Source: JBGAJN01 sp044224905 (GTDB lineage Bacteria; Verrucomicrobiota; Verrucomicrobiia; Limisphaerales; JBGAJN01). From it: a stretch of 64,000 nucleotides of DNA. The translations under genes and the position numbers were made by a program. Where the stretch lies: positions 434,001 to 498,000 of the forward strand of contig JBGAJN010000002.1 of assembly GCA_044224905.1 (NCBI GenBank), given 5' to 3'. Numbering within the stretch: the first letter of the stretch is position 1; each line of letters starts with the position of its first letter. A model generated the notes under the pieces. That model saw only the letters and a list, made by a program, of their open reading frames with translations, searched no databases and was not told the origin of the DNA. Below, one piece after another: positions 23,315 through 30,930 of the stretch.

Positions 23315-23581
23315 ATTGGTATTGAGCGACAGAATTGTCGGATATCGCTTCCATTGAGTTCGAAGGTAAAACCGCCTTTTTACCATGTCTAGCAGGGATT
23401 TCGCGCAGCGGCTGCGGTGGATATTGAACCGGCAAAAGCGACCATGCACAGATTCATCCCCCAAAACTCCGCGAGCCGTGGCGCGAGAGAAGCCGCGCTG
23501 CGGCGTCCCCGTCGCCGAGCGCAGCGCCGCAACCCGGCGCGGTCATCGCCGCGCGATGACCCTACCTCGTTTCAATTTTCC
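23315..23581. other. Non-coding region upstream of the array
   Basis: No supported gene. Contains short inverted repeats such as GCGGTCATCGCC/GCGCGATGACCC around 23540-23568. No integrase and no promoter that I can defend. Confidence 0.4.
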
Positions 23582-23674
23582 GGTAGGGCCGGCGCTGCCG
23601 CGCCGCCCATTGGTTCATTCATCGCGTTGCGCGATGAATGGGAGGTTTGGGCCGCGCAGCAGCTCGGCCCTACC
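23582..23674. repeat. Large nested stem-loop (REP-like)
   Basis: Outer stem GGTAGGGCCG at 23582-23591 pairs with CGGCCCTACC at 23665-23674. Inside it CATTCATCGCG at 23616-23626 pairs perfectly with CGCGATGAATG at 23630-23640 around a 3-base loop. Similar GGTAGGG/CCCTACC ends occur in the hairpin at 25790-25815. Confidence 0.8.
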
Positions 23675-23744
23675 CCACATTGACCAGCGCGATGACCCTA
23701 CCGGGCTTTGGTGGTTACCGGACCGTCCGGGTGCCGGTGACTCG

Positions 23745-23990
23745 CACGCAAAGCGTGGGCGCTCCGGCCGGCATCCGCTCACGCTTCACAGGTCAAGCGT
23801 CCACTCCTCACGGGTCAAGCGTGGGCGCTCGTCGCGTGAAGTGTGAGCGCTTCAGGGTCAAAGCGTGAGCGCTCCTCGGGTGAAGCGTGAGCGCTCTTCG
23901 CGTGAGGCGTGGACGCTTCGCGGTCAAAGCGTGAGCGCTCTTCGGGTGAAGCGTGGGCGCTTCGAGGTCAAAGCGTGAGCGCTTCACCCC
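23745..23990. repeat. Tandem array of about 22-bp units (AAGCGTGAGCGCT core)
   Basis: About 11 imperfect units, most reading as GTCAAAGCGTGAGCGCTCTT or GTGAAGCGTGAGCGCTCTTC with small changes; unit 2 appears in reverse orientation (CTCACGCTTC). The cores contain the near-palindrome AGCGTGAGCGCT. Units abut without spacers of constant length, so this is a degenerate tandem repeat, not CRISPR. Confidence 0.85.
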
Positions 23991-24000
23991 AATGTCAACG

Positions 24001-24411
24001 CGGGGCGTGTTTGGGTTTTTGACAGGGCTTGTCTCCGGTTTCGACACCACGGCCGGCGGTCGTTTCGTTGCGCGTCGCCGCCGCATTTTGCATCATGGCC
24101 GGTATCCCTCACTTGCCCGTAAGGCGTAAATACTTTTCCATAAAACAGTTCTACTACTTCTCCGTATTAGCAGAAGGAGACAGGCTGTCCCGCGGGCGGT
24201 TTGGGGCACGGGTCAGAGCGGCTCAGTGATCCGTTTGGCAAGGCGTTTGCAATAGGAGGTTCCGCTGGTCCGCCGTGCGAGTGCACGGGCCGGACGCAAC
24301 GGAAGCAGTGAATCATACAGGCACGTTATGGCATCCGAATACGACGGCGATGAGGAATACGATTCCGGCGCAACGTACGACGACGACAGCAGCGGGCCGG
24401 AAAGAAAGCAT
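24001..24411. other. Upstream region of the Fn3 gene with hairpin and orphan Shine-Dalgarno
   Basis: No gene of its own. A stem GTCC/CCGTGC with GCACGG/GGAC forms a hairpin at 24268-24295. A strong AGGAGG at 24254-24259 has no ATG or GTG at the usual distance; the in-frame CTG at 24265 is the only nearby candidate. The rest is AT-richer than its surroundings around 24130-24175 and could hold a promoter, but no box is convincing. Confidence 0.4.
24399..24404 (+). promoter_or_regulatory. Ribosome binding site deciding the Fn3 gene start
   Basis: GGAAAG, seven bases before the ATG at 24412. No comparable site precedes the ATG at 24328. Confidence 0.5.
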
Positions 24412-25047
24412 ATGGCAAAAGTAAAAGTACGCAGAGGTCGCACCAAGCGACTCAGCCGTTCCGAGAAGGGTAACACGGGTGACTTGATCATCACCAAGTT
24501 GACCAACAACGCCCACTACCCCGACGCGGACGAGGTATTGGCGGACTTCACCACCGCGAACACGGACCTGAAGGCGAAGCAGGCCGCGCTGGACATCGCC
24601 GAGCAGACGGTGGAGGAAAAGCGCGCCGCCGCGGAAGCCGCGGAGGCCGCGTGGGACGACGCCTTTGACAAGGTGGCCGATCACGCGCAGACCGTGGCGG
24701 CGGGCAATCTGGAGATGCTCCAGAGCACGGGCCTCGAAGTGCAAAACACTCCGGCGCCGATCAGCGAGATGCTCGCGCCCGCCAAGATCACCGCCCGCAC
24801 CAATGGCGTGGCCGGAGCGACGAAGATCAACTGGCTGCGTTCGCGCGGGGCAACGCACTACGTGGTGCAACGGGCCTCAGCCAACCCCAACGATCCCGGA
24901 AGCTGGGAATCGCTGGATACGGTGTCGGCGGCGTCCTTCGCGGACACCGGGCTGACGAGCGGCACGAAGTATTGGTATCGCGTGGCGGCCAAAGGCTTCG
25001 CCGGCCTCAGCGGCTGGAGCCAGGCCGTGTGTGTGATGGCACCGTGA
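24412..25047 (+). CDS. Fibronectin type III protein with coiled N-terminal region
   Basis: 211 residues from the ATG at 24412, chosen because GGAAAG stands seven bases before it and because related proteins usually begin MAKVKV. An in-frame ATG at 24328 would add 28 very acidic residues (ASEYDGDEEYDSGATYDDDS). Residues 35-100 are helical and Ala/Glu-rich (DLKAKQAALDIAEQTVEEKR), likely a coiled coil. Residues 118-211 form one Fn3 domain (LAPAKITARTNGVAGATKIN ... SGTKYWYRVAAKGFAGLSGW). No signal peptide. It is followed 104 bases later by a collagen-like gene; such pairs are known in Verrucomicrobia. The function is unknown. Confidence 0.8.
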   Translation: MAKVKVRRGRTKRLSRSEKGNTGDLIITKLTNNAHYPDADEVLADFTTANTDLKAKQAALDIAEQTVEEKRAAAEAAEAAWDDAFDKVADHAQTVAAGNLEMLQSTGLEVQNTPAPISEMLAPAKITARTNGVAGATKINWLRSRGATHYVVQRASANPNDPGSWESLDTVSAASFADTGLTSGTKYWYRVAAKGFAGLSGWSQAVCVMAP

Positions 25048-25065
25048 AATCAGCAAGGAGTCAGG

Positions 25066-25102
25066 AGCCAGAATTCAGAATCCAGAAGGGTTCATTCTGG
25101 CT
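25066..25102. other. Hairpin between the Fn3 and collagen-like genes
   Basis: AGCCAGAAT at 25066-25074 pairs with ATTCTGGCT at 25094-25102 around a 19-base loop. No T-run follows, so it is a weak terminator candidate. Confidence 0.45.
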
Positions 25103-25112
25103 CCGCTTCTAA

Positions 25113-25145
25113 CTTCTGAATCCCGAATCCCGAATCCTGAATCCT
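25113..25145. repeat. Short tandem GAATCC repeats
   Basis: Four units of CTGAATCC/CCGAATCC just before the collagen-like gene. The reverse complement (GGATTCA units) follows that gene at 25754-25778, so the gene is bracketed by inverted simple repeats. Confidence 0.6.
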
Positions 25146-25151
25146 TTCTTT

Positions 25152-25754
25152 ATGTTTGACCCCACTCTTCCCAAGGCGAACGCGAAGATTCGTTCGAGTG
25201 AATTGCGCGATCAGTTCAACGGGCTCAAGGCGGATTACGAGGCGCAGATCGCCGCGATTCCCGCCGGCCCGCAGGGTCCGCCGGGTGATCCGGGGCCGCC
25301 GTTCGCCAATGCGGTGGTGGATGGCGTGAATACGTTGGGCCCGGACAGCGGGGCCACGGTGGCGGTGTCGTATGACGGGACGGATGTGCATTTTACGTTC
25401 GGCCTCCCGCGTGGTCACGACGGCGCCGACGGTGCGGACGGCGACACCGGCCCGCAGGGTCCGCAGGGTCCGCAGGGCGAGAAAGGGGACAAGGGTGATC
25501 CCGGCGATCCGGGCGGCCCGCAAGGTCCCAAAGGGGATCCGGGTGATCCCGGCCAGACGGGCGCGCAAGGAGATCAAGGCCCGCCGGGCGAGGTGAGCGC
25601 GGCGCAATTGAATGACGCGATCGACGGCACGGCGCGGAACATCAACGGCGTGATCGAAGCGTTTACCGGCACGTTCAGCAACCCGCCGACGCAATCGGAG
25701 ATGGAAGATTTCGCCGCGTATGTGGAGACGATGCGGCAGGGGCTCTTACGGTAG
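25152..25754 (+). CDS. Collagen-like Gly-X-Y protein
   Basis: 200 residues. The N-terminal 35 residues (MFDPTLPKANAKIRSSELRD QF) end in a short helix. Then comes a brief Gly-X-Y stretch (PAGPQGPPGDPGPP), a beta-rich insert (TLGPDSGATVAVSYDGTDVH) ending FGLPRG, a long Gly-X-Y run at about 88-148 with GPQGPQGPQGEKGDKGDPGD, and a C-terminal helical domain (SAAQLNDAIDGTARNING). The GLPRGxDG junction resembles phage tail-fibre collagen modules. It likely forms a triple-helical trimer. No signal peptide is seen, so how it leaves the cell is unclear. It partners the Fn3 gene upstream. Confidence 0.85.
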   Translation: MFDPTLPKANAKIRSSELRDQFNGLKADYEAQIAAIPAGPQGPPGDPGPPFANAVVDGVNTLGPDSGATVAVSYDGTDVHFTFGLPRGHDGADGADGDTGPQGPQGPQGEKGDKGDPGDPGGPQGPKGDPGDPGQTGAQGDQGPPGEVSAAQLNDAIDGTARNINGVIEAFTGTFSNPPTQSEMEDFAAYVETMRQGLLR

Positions 25755-25778
25755 GATTCAGGATTCAGGATTCAGGAG
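25754..25778. repeat. Short tandem GGATTCA repeats
   Basis: Three GGATTCA units directly after the collagen-like stop; inverted counterpart of 25113-25145. Confidence 0.65.
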
Positions 25779-25789
25779 ATGGGAGAAAT

Positions 25790-25815
25790 GGTAGGGACCG
25801 CGCGACGTCCCTACC
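25790..25815. terminator. Bidirectional hairpin between convergent genes
   Basis: GGTAGGGAC at 25790-25798 pairs with GTCCCTACC at 25807-25815 around an eight-base loop. It lies between the collagen-like gene (ends 25754, plus) and the ceramidase-like gene (ends 25830, minus). There is no long T-run, so factor-independent termination is not certain. Confidence 0.55.
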
Positions 25816-25829
25816 AGGTCGTGCGTTGT

Positions 25830-27275
25830 CTACTCGGGGCGTTTGGTCGGGGTGGGCGCGGGCCAGAGTTCCTTCATGGCTTCCAGCGTGTGTTCGACCA
25901 AGACCTGACCGCCGTTCGGGCCGACGCGGCTGCTCTGGATGATCGCACTGTAACTGCCGGCGAGCACAGCGCGTTCGGTCGGCAGGTAACCGCCGGAGCC
26001 GGTGAGCTGAATGACGAAGGTTTGCACGGCGGGACTGCGCGCCTTCATCTGGACGCCGTAATCGGTGTAGAGCTCGAATTCATTCGACGCGATCGCCACA
26101 TCGCCGAGGCGCAGGACGTGGAGCTCCATTTTCTGCGTGCCGACGCCGCTGGCCTGCTGCAGTTCGTATCGCGTCACGACGGATTGGTTCCAGTTGTAGT
26201 TCCAGCGTTGCGACGCGTCCTTGGAAAACTTCGCGGCTTCCGTGCGCGCCTTGGTGACTTCGGCCTCGGTGACTTTGCGCAACGGCAAATCGAGGTCCCT
26301 CACTTGATGGCCGAGCACCACGTCGGTGCGTTGATCTTTCTGCGCGGCTTCGCGGGCTTCCTCCCAGCCGTTGACGATGCGCCGGGCGATCTCCTCCAGG
26401 CGCGTGAGGCCGCGGAGCTTCCGCATGCGCTCGTCGGCGGGCTTGCCGTAAATGAGATGGGGCGATTGATCGCCGCCCGCGCCGGCCCACGCGAGCACGT
26501 GCAGTTCTTGACCGTAACGCGCACGCAATTGCACGCGCACGGGATGCCAGAAATCGGCGTTGATGACCGACAGTCCTTCGACCTCCTGCGCGGGACAGGC
26601 GACGTTGATCGCCGTCGCGACGAGCTTGTCCTGCGCGTCCCAGAAGAAGAGCGTCTCGACGTTGTGATCCTCGTAGCCTTCGAGTCCGCGAAACTTCTCC
26701 GTCGCGGTGGGTCCGTACATCTGCGCGCTGCCATCGGCGTAGAGCGGACGCCGGTTCTGTGCGACGACGGCCTGACCTTGACCCCAGGCGACCTTGCCCG
26801 GCGCGCGCTTCTGCCAGCTCTCGACGATCGCGTCGGCGAGCCGCGTCGTCAGCCAGTCGGCGTAACTGCTCGGCTTCATCACGCCCTTGTCCGGCAAGGT
26901 GTAGCGGCCGTCCTGCGTAACCGGCGCAGTGTGCGTGTGGGTGGCGGAGAGAAATAGTTTGCGCACGTCGAAGTCCGGCAGGCGCGGCTTCACCTTGGCG
27001 CGCACTATCGGGAGCACGCCATCGCGAATGGCGACGAGATCGCACGAGACGAGGATGGCCTGGTCGATGACCTTGGCTCCGTCGCGGGATTCAAGTGCGA
27101 GGGCGGTAGCGCTTATGGGCGTCTCGGCTTTTTTGGAAATGCGGGTGTTGCGTTGTCCGTCGAGCGGGACGGCTTGATCGGGCGTGATGTCGACCGTAGC
27201 GGCGCCAAAGCGGAATTCAGCGGCGCTCAGCGAAAGCGCAGCGGTGGCAATGACGAGAGCAAGCAAGGACTTCAT
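25830..27275 (-). CDS. Neutral/alkaline ceramidase-like secreted hydrolase
   Basis: 481 residues from the ATG at 27275, which starts a signal peptide (MKSLLALVIATAALSLSAAE); a start at 27320 adds 15 residues. FRFGAATVDITPDQAVPLDG opens the mature protein. SATHTHTAP (H113, H115) is the zinc motif and AGAGGDQSPH around residue 275 corresponds to the serine/aspartate segment of ceramidases. Length is shorter than true ceramidases, with no C-terminal immunoglobulin-like domain. It is the last gene of the nine-gene run from 37258. In that setting an amide or ester hydrolase acting on a glycoconjugate seems as likely as a ceramidase. Confidence 0.85.
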   Translation of the reverse strand: MKSLLALVIATAALSLSAAEFRFGAATVDITPDQAVPLDGQRNTRISKKAETPISATALALESRDGAKVIDQAILVSCDLVAIRDGVLPIVRAKVKPRLPDFDVRKLFLSATHTHTAPVTQDGRYTLPDKGVMKPSSYADWLTTRLADAIVESWQKRAPGKVAWGQGQAVVAQNRRPLYADGSAQMYGPTATEKFRGLEGYEDHNVETLFFWDAQDKLVATAINVACPAQEVEGLSVINADFWHPVRVQLRARYGQELHVLAWAGAGGDQSPHLIYGKPADERMRKLRGLTRLEEIARRIVNGWEEAREAAQKDQRTDVVLGHQVRDLDLPLRKVTEAEVTKARTEAAKFSKDASQRWNYNWNQSVVTRYELQQASGVGTQKMELHVLRLGDVAIASNEFELYTDYGVQMKARSPAVQTFVIQLTGSGGYLPTERAVLAGSYSAIIQSSRVGPNGGQVLVEHTLEAMKELWPAPTPTKRPE

Positions 27276-27316
27276 GGGGTGAATTGTGCCGCGAGAAGAC
27301 GGCCCGGCGAGGATTT

Positions 27317-28624
27317 TCATTTCGAGTTGGGGGCGACGGTTGCCTCCGCGCCGAGCACCTGATTCCGGCGCGCTTTCCAGTAAGCGGCGAGATGATAGAT
27401 GATGCCGCAGCTGGAGTTGTGCAGGTAGTCGAAGCGTCCAGGAAAATTGCGCAGAGCGATGCGTTGGGCTTCGGAAACTGAGCCGGGATCGACCATGAGC
27501 AAGATGAGCGCGGATTCGCCCGCTTCGCGGGTGAGCTGCCAGATTTCACGATACGGCCCCCACTGCGGGTTCGGGTAACCCTTCTGATCCTTCCACACGG
27601 CCACATGGCGCCAGTCGGGACCAAGCATCTTCATCTGCTCGGGGCTTTTTTTCGCAATGCTCGCCAGCACGCTCTGGAAGCGTTTCGCGGCGAGGTCGCG
27701 GACGTGCGTCATCCGCGTGTGGATGGTCTTCTTCAGCCGGGGATCAGGTTCCAACGCGTGAAGCACTTCCAGCGAGCATTGCATTTGCAACAGCGCATAC
27801 GCGGGCTTCTGCGCGCCGGGTTCGGCGGATTGCGCGATGGCGTCGGCGGCGTAGCGCCGCCAAAGCGCGCGGTAGCGTTCACTGCCGGTGACGTCCCACG
27901 CAGCGGCGTAAATCATCGGCAGGCGCGCGGCTTCGTGCGGCTGCACGTTCCACATGCGGCAGATGCCCAGCGGGCAGCGCTTCCCGTCGGCGCGGCAGAA
28001 ATCGTAATCGTTCTCCGGCGTGACAAACGCGATCATGCGCTCGGCAACGTCGGCCAAGACGGCGCGGATTTCTTTGCGCGTGGCTTCGTTGGACAATGGG
28101 CTGTGATAGTACTGCCAGAGGCCGTGGACGAAATGGGTGACCTGGTCGCGGGAGGAGTTGATGTAGGTGCTGGTGGCATCTTCCGGGCACACGTTCCGCG
28201 CGACGAAACCGCGCACGCCATGCACCGTGGCGCAACGCCGCAGCCCTTGGAAGATGCGGGCGGCGTTTTCGCGCAGCGACTCCTCGCCGGTCGTTGAAAA
28301 ACGATCACACAGCACGCTCAACATCGCACCGCCCAGGATTGCTCCGTCTTCCATGCCGGTGCTGTAGCCGCAGGGGTTGGGATACTGGCGTTTCACTTCG
28401 TCCGCCGTCGGCAGATGCGCCTGCTCCCTTCCCTTTTCGTAGCTGCTCAAGTAATCGCCGAAGGTTTCCACGTTCGGCAAATAAAAGCGGCTCCAAGTCA
28501 CCTCCCACGCGCGATTCATTTGCGTGGAAAGCGCGTCGGCCGCGATGCCGGACGAGGCAAGACTAACGGACAGTGCGAGCACAAGGCCGAGCAGTGGGAT
28601 GAGCGGTGCAGCAAGGGGTTTCAT
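27317..28624 (-). CDS. Secreted protein of unknown function, probable helical toroid
   Basis: 435 residues from the ATG at 28624, which leads into a signal peptide (MKPLAAPLIPLLGLVLALSV). The mature part is rich in helices with many Trp, Cys and His: AWEVTWSRFYLPNVETFGDY, STGMEDGAILGGAMLSVLCD, DQVTHFVHGLWQYYHSPLSN and FCRADGKRCPLGICRMWNVQ. The repeated paired helices suggest an (alpha/alpha)6 barrel as in six-hairpin glycosidases or polysaccharide lyases; this is pattern reading only. It sits between the sialidase-like and ceramidase-like genes, gaps of 25 and 41 bases, so it is part of the same transcription unit. Confidence 0.72.
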   Translation of the reverse strand: MKPLAAPLIPLLGLVLALSVSLASSGIAADALSTQMNRAWEVTWSRFYLPNVETFGDYLSSYEKGREQAHLPTADEVKRQYPNPCGYSTGMEDGAILGGAMLSVLCDRFSTTGEESLRENAARIFQGLRRCATVHGVRGFVARNVCPEDATSTYINSSRDQVTHFVHGLWQYYHSPLSNEATRKEIRAVLADVAERMIAFVTPENDYDFCRADGKRCPLGICRMWNVQPHEAARLPMIYAAAWDVTGSERYRALWRRYAADAIAQSAEPGAQKPAYALLQMQCSLEVLHALEPDPRLKKTIHTRMTHVRDLAAKRFQSVLASIAKKSPEQMKMLGPDWRHVAVWKDQKGYPNPQWGPYREIWQLTREAGESALILLMVDPGSVSEAQRIALRNFPGRFDYLHNSSCGIIYHLAAYWKARRNQVLGAEATVAPNSK

Positions 28625-28649
28625 GGACGAATACACGCGAACAGGCTGC

Positions 28650-29894
28650 TCACGGGAGCATTAACGGCTTCGACGGCATCTGCGCCGCATCCACATCGCC
28701 GAGCTTCACCTTCAGGACTTCGACGGATTGTTTGCCGCCAGCAAACGCGATGAAAAGATGGCCATCGTGTTCGATCACGTGCGGGTAATCCACGTGCCGC
28801 CCGCCGACGAGATAGAGCATCTTCGTGAACACCATGCCGTCATCGCTGATCGAGAGCGTCAGCGGATCGCGCTTTCGCGGCTGCGGATTCGACACGAGCA
28901 CGTAGCGCCCGTCGCTCAAGCGCAGGCCGCTGATCTTGGAGGTGGCATCGGGGAAGTTGGATTTCACCGGCTCACTCCACGTGCGGCCATCGTCGGGGGA
29001 AAACGAGCGATGCAGAAAACCGCTGCCGCCATTGTCGCGAAATACGGCCATCAGATTTTGGTCCGGCAGAATCCACCAATCAGGCTCCTCGGCCTTGAGC
29101 TTCGAGCTGGAGCCGAGCACGGGAAACGACGTCCATCGATCCAGCGCCGTGGCGCCGCCGACGAGGAAATGCACGCCGGTCGTTTTGTAATCGTGCGCGC
29201 GCCGCGACATCATCCAGTCGCCGGTGCGCAGCTTGAGCGGCGGGAAGTTATTGATCGCATCCTTGAACACCACGCCCGCATCTTCCCACGACTCGTCGGG
29301 CTTCAAACGAAACGCGCGCAGTTCAAGGCTCGGTCCGAAGAAACCCGCGGCCTCGTCGAGCGACGCGAGCGCGAGCAATTCACCGTCGCGTTTCCAAAAG
29401 CCGCGCGAGATGTAGCGGAAGCCCTTGTCCGTGCGTGTGCCGTAATGCGGCGAATCCGGGCCGGAACCGGGCGGGACCGGCGTGAGAAACTTCGGCGGGC
29501 TCCACTTCAATCCATCCGGACTCGTGGCGAACTTCACGCGCTGGCCCACGCGGTCTTCGATGCCGGGTCCGTCGCTCCACATTGCCCAGAACTTGCCGCT
29601 GTGATGCGCGAGGTAGTTGTGTTGATTGACGCCGCCCTTCTTCTTGTCGAGGCCCGTTGCCGAACCGCCCGAGGCGTGGACATCGCTCACGACGGCGTGC
29701 TGGCTCGGCACGCGCGGCAAATTTTCGAAATCAATCCGCTTTGAATCCTCCGGCACCCACGCGCCCGCGAGCATGAGCGGCGATGCGGGATTCTTTTTCG
29801 GATGCGGAGGCTCCGCCGCGGAAGCGCTGAGCGCGAACGCGAGCGTGCTCGCAACAGCCAGCCGAAGCGTCGAAGTGGCGATAGGTCGTTTCAT
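28650..29894 (-). CDS. Secreted BNR/sialidase-like beta-propeller protein
   Basis: 414 residues from the ATG at 29894, with a signal peptide (MKRPIATSTLRLAVASTLAFALS). At least one clear Asp-box is present (FSPDDGRTWSEP), and related turns occur in VKFATSPDGLKWSPPKF and SISDDGMVFTKML. The plan is that of exo-alpha-sialidase-like six-bladed propellers. The sialidase arginine triad cannot be assigned with confidence, so enzymatic activity is open. It lies 31 bases downstream of the 2-hydroxyacid dehydrogenase gene in the same operon-like run and could bind or cut the polymer whose monomers the neighbours degrade. Confidence 0.75.
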   Translation of the reverse strand: MKRPIATSTLRLAVASTLAFALSASAAEPPHPKKNPASPLMLAGAWVPEDSKRIDFENLPRVPSQHAVVSDVHASGGSATGLDKKKGGVNQHNYLAHHSGKFWAMWSDGPGIEDRVGQRVKFATSPDGLKWSPPKFLTPVPPGSGPDSPHYGTRTDKGFRYISRGFWKRDGELLALASLDEAAGFFGPSLELRAFRLKPDESWEDAGVVFKDAINNFPPLKLRTGDWMMSRRAHDYKTTGVHFLVGGATALDRWTSFPVLGSSSKLKAEEPDWWILPDQNLMAVFRDNGGSGFLHRSFSPDDGRTWSEPVKSNFPDATSKISGLRLSDGRYVLVSNPQPRKRDPLTLSISDDGMVFTKMLYLVGGRHVDYPHVIEHDGHLFIAFAGGKQSVEVLKVKLGDVDAAQMPSKPLMLP

Positions 29895-29925
29895 AGTTCT
29901 AATCGTTGCCCGAGGCGAAACCGGC

Positions 29926-30927
29926 TCACAACTCCGCGGGGTTGATCTCATTCCAAAGCGGCCGACCGGCGATGAAGTTCACAATGTTGTGTTCCATGAT
30001 CTCGCCCATGCGATCGAGAAAGTGCGGACCTTTGTCCGAGCCGGAGATGTGCGGCGTCATGATGACGTTGGGCGTTTGCCAGAGCGGATGTTCGGGCGGC
30101 ATCGGGTAATGGAAATGCGTATCGAGCGCGGCGCCGGCGATCCACTTTTCGTTGAGAGCGCGGAGCAGCGCTTCCTCCTGAACCAGCGGGCCGCGCGCGG
30201 GATTCAGGAGATACGCCGTGGGTTTCATGGCGCGGAGTTCGCGTTCCCCGAGCAGGCCGGTGTTGGCGGTGTTGAGCGGCATCGCGAGCACAAGGAAATC
30301 GAGGTGACGAAGGAATTCCAGTTCCTGCCCCGCGGTGAACACGCGGTCGGGCAGCGTGCCGTCAGGATCGCCGGTTCCGGCGACGGCATACGAATCATCG
30401 CGCGGTCCGATGCCGCGGCGCACCATGACGTGAACGGTCAAACCCAATATCTTCGCGAGCCGCGCGGTCTCGCGTCCGATGCCGCCGTAGCCCCAGATGC
30501 CCAGGGTGCGGCCGCGAATCTCGGCGCAGAAACGATCGCCGCGGTCCCAGGTGCCGTGGTCCTGATTGCGGATCATGCCGCGCAGGTCGCGCGCGAGATT
30601 GACGAGCATGGCGATGGTCCATTCGGCGATGGCGGTGTCGTAGACGCCGCGGGCGTTGCAGGCGCGCGCGCCGCGCTGCGGGAGTTGCATCGGGTTGAGC
30701 TGCGTAAAGCCGACGGAGGAAATTTGCACCAGCTTCAGCGACCGCATGTCGGCGTGATTTATGGGCGGCAGTTTGCAAACAAGGATGTCGGCATCGGCGA
30801 CGAGTTCCCGTGGCAAGGCGACCGCCTCATCGCGCGCCTCGGTGACGGTGACGCTCACGTCGGGCAGAGCTTCGAGGCGTTTCCGGACATCGGCTTTGAC
30901 GGGAATGGTGACGAGGATCTTGGTCAT
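29926..30927 (-). CDS. D-isomer 2-hydroxyacid dehydrogenase family protein, catalytic Glu replaced
   Basis: 333 residues, cytoplasmic. The Rossmann NAD motif is GYGGIG at 146-151. The substrate-binding Arg is present in NPARGPL (R245) and the catalytic His in TPHISGSD (H293). The usual segment ALDVFExEPLPPxHPLW appears as ALDTHFHYPMPPEHPLW, so Tyr274 stands where the catalytic Glu is expected. Family enzymes reduce 2-keto acids with NAD(P)H. With the dehydratase (3 bases upstream) and aldolase genes it would act in an acid-sugar pathway, but the missing Glu makes normal activity uncertain. Confidence 0.85.
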   Translation of the reverse strand: MTKILVTIPVKADVRKRLEALPDVSVTVTEARDEAVALPRELVADADILVCKLPPINHADMRSLKLVQISSVGFTQLNPMQLPQRGARACNARGVYDTAIAEWTIAMLVNLARDLRGMIRNQDHGTWDRGDRFCAEIRGRTLGIWGYGGIGRETARLAKILGLTVHVMVRRGIGPRDDSYAVAGTGDPDGTLPDRVFTAGQELEFLRHLDFLVLAMPLNTANTGLLGERELRAMKPTAYLLNPARGPLVQEEALLRALNEKWIAGAALDTHFHYPMPPEHPLWQTPNVIMTPHISGSDKGPHFLDRMGEIMEHNIVNFIAGRPLWNEINPAEL

Positions 30928-30930
30928 GGC

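Noticed and set aside
22934..23464. Longer 176-residue form of the DUF2185 protein
   Set aside because: The extra 55 residues cross the GTTAGGC core box and do not match the family; the ATG at 23299 gives the normal start.
23385..23846. 153-codon + strand ORF
   Set aside because: Crosses REP-like and tandem repeats; Arg/Ser-rich, no start signal, no domain.
23745..23990. CRISPR array
   Set aside because: Units abut one another with no unique spacers of constant length, and no cas gene is near.
24412..25754. Prophage tail module
   Set aside because: Collagen-like and Fn3 modules occur in tail fibres, but no capsid, portal, terminase or tail gene is nearby.
28728..29744. 338-codon + strand ORF
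   Set aside because: Antisense to the BNR/sialidase-like gene; composition of a shadow frame.
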